From: RGIG8597 sp045133795
GTDB lineage: Bacteria; Spirochaetota; GWE2-31-10
Assembly (NCBI GenBank): GCA_045133795.1
Contig: JBGUUT010000111.1
Span: forward strand, 1-32,671
DNA: 32,671 nt
Reading direction: 5' to 3'
Part shown: positions 32,534 through 32,671 of the stretch, piece after piece
Layout: every line of letters begins with the position of its first letter
Position numbering within the stretch: the first letter of the stretch is position 1
The notes under the pieces: generated by a model
What the model saw: the letters and a program-made list of their open reading frames with translations, nothing else
Databases searched by the model: none
What the model was told of the DNA's origin: nothing
Made by a program: the position numbers and the translations under genes

Positions 32534-32568
32534 TGACAGAAGTATTTCCGATAGGAATGCTTCTGTCA
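32534..32568. repeat. long inverted repeat (hairpin)
   Basis: TGACAGAAG (32534-32542) pairs with CTTCTGTCA (32560-32568), and the inner bases continue the stem (ATTTCC with GGAAT, one bulged T) around a GATA loop. There is no T-run, so it is a doubtful terminator for the XRE gene. It lies just before the tandem array. Confidence 0.7.
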
Positions 32569-32589
32569 TGTACAGCGTACATTCACCGA

Positions 32590-32671
32590 AGCTGGAACAC
32601 ATCGTTCCATTTAGCTGGAACACATCGTTCCATTTAGCTGGAACACATCGTTCCATTTAGCTGGAACACAT
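32590..32671. repeat. 23-bp tandem repeat array running off the right edge
   Basis: Three identical 23-bp units at 32590-32612, 32613-32635 and 32636-32658, then the first 13 bases of a fourth at 32659-32671. Each holds TGGAACACATCGTTCCA, a 6-bp inverted repeat with a five-base centre, and an AT-rich joiner ATTTAGC. There are no spacers, so it is not a CRISPR array. Its full length lies outside the window. Confidence 0.92.

Noticed and set aside
32590..32671. CRISPR array
   Set aside because: The 23-bp units are directly adjacent with no spacers, and no cas gene is in the window.

Overview
The window looks like chromosomal DNA of a low-G+C, Treponema-like spirochaete. The main reasons are two adjacent genes for FlaA, the periplasmic flagellar filament sheath protein of spirochaetes; a eukaryote-like isoleucyl-tRNA synthetase of the kind spirochaetes carry; many signal-peptide and lipobox proteins; and surface families common in treponemes (BspA-type leucine-rich repeats, InlB-type repeat plus FGE-fold lipoproteins). 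No rRNA, tRNA, CRISPR array, transposase, integrase or phage gene was recognised.

Region 1 (1-7207) is an accessory surface-protein region. After a decayed-looking fragment and interleaved direct repeats comes a 962-residue exported protein (418-3306, + strand). It combines an 11-residue-repeat coiled coil, a CsgG/LpoB-like segment, a second coiled coil and a C-terminal FGE/C-type-lectin-like domain. The last ~130 bp of that gene have the composition and codon pattern of the variable region of a diversity-generating retroelement (DGR), followed by nested GC-rich inverted repeats and a strong terminator. No reverse transcriptase or template repeat lies in the window, so this would be a remote DGR target. 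Converging on it is a minus-strand cluster: an OmpA-domain outer-membrane protein, a second FGE-fold lipoprotein without the variable-region signature, and a leucine-rich-repeat lipoprotein.

Region 2 (7557-18582, + strand) is a long housekeeping and envelope run. It holds a YmdB-type phosphodiesterase, a prenyl diphosphate synthase, a TlyA rRNA methyltransferase, a TPR-like lipoprotein, an MltD-type lytic transglycosylase with two LysM domains, a conserved exported protein, a DUF3467 protein, a periplasmic-binding-like lipoprotein and lipoyl synthase. Several junctions overlap by 1 nt or have no gap. Then come a separate promoter with a large palindrome, the two flaA genes, a terminator and a coiled-coil gene.

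Region 3 (18689-27058, - strand) holds ileS with its own promoter and terminator. Downstream of it is a tight six-gene run: Nif3-like metal protein, CrtI-like FAD oxidoreductase, DUF2161 nuclease-fold protein, YkgJ-type cysteine-cluster protein, Gfo/Idh/MocA oxidoreductase and a small exported protein.

Region 4 (27161-32671) has two exported proteins of unknown function, an XRE regulator, a small secreted helical protein, and a tandem pair of CsgG-like paralogues. The pair is divergent from a second XRE regulator across an intergenic region with candidate operators. The right edge carries a 25-codon ORF, a long hairpin and a 23-bp tandem array that runs off the window.
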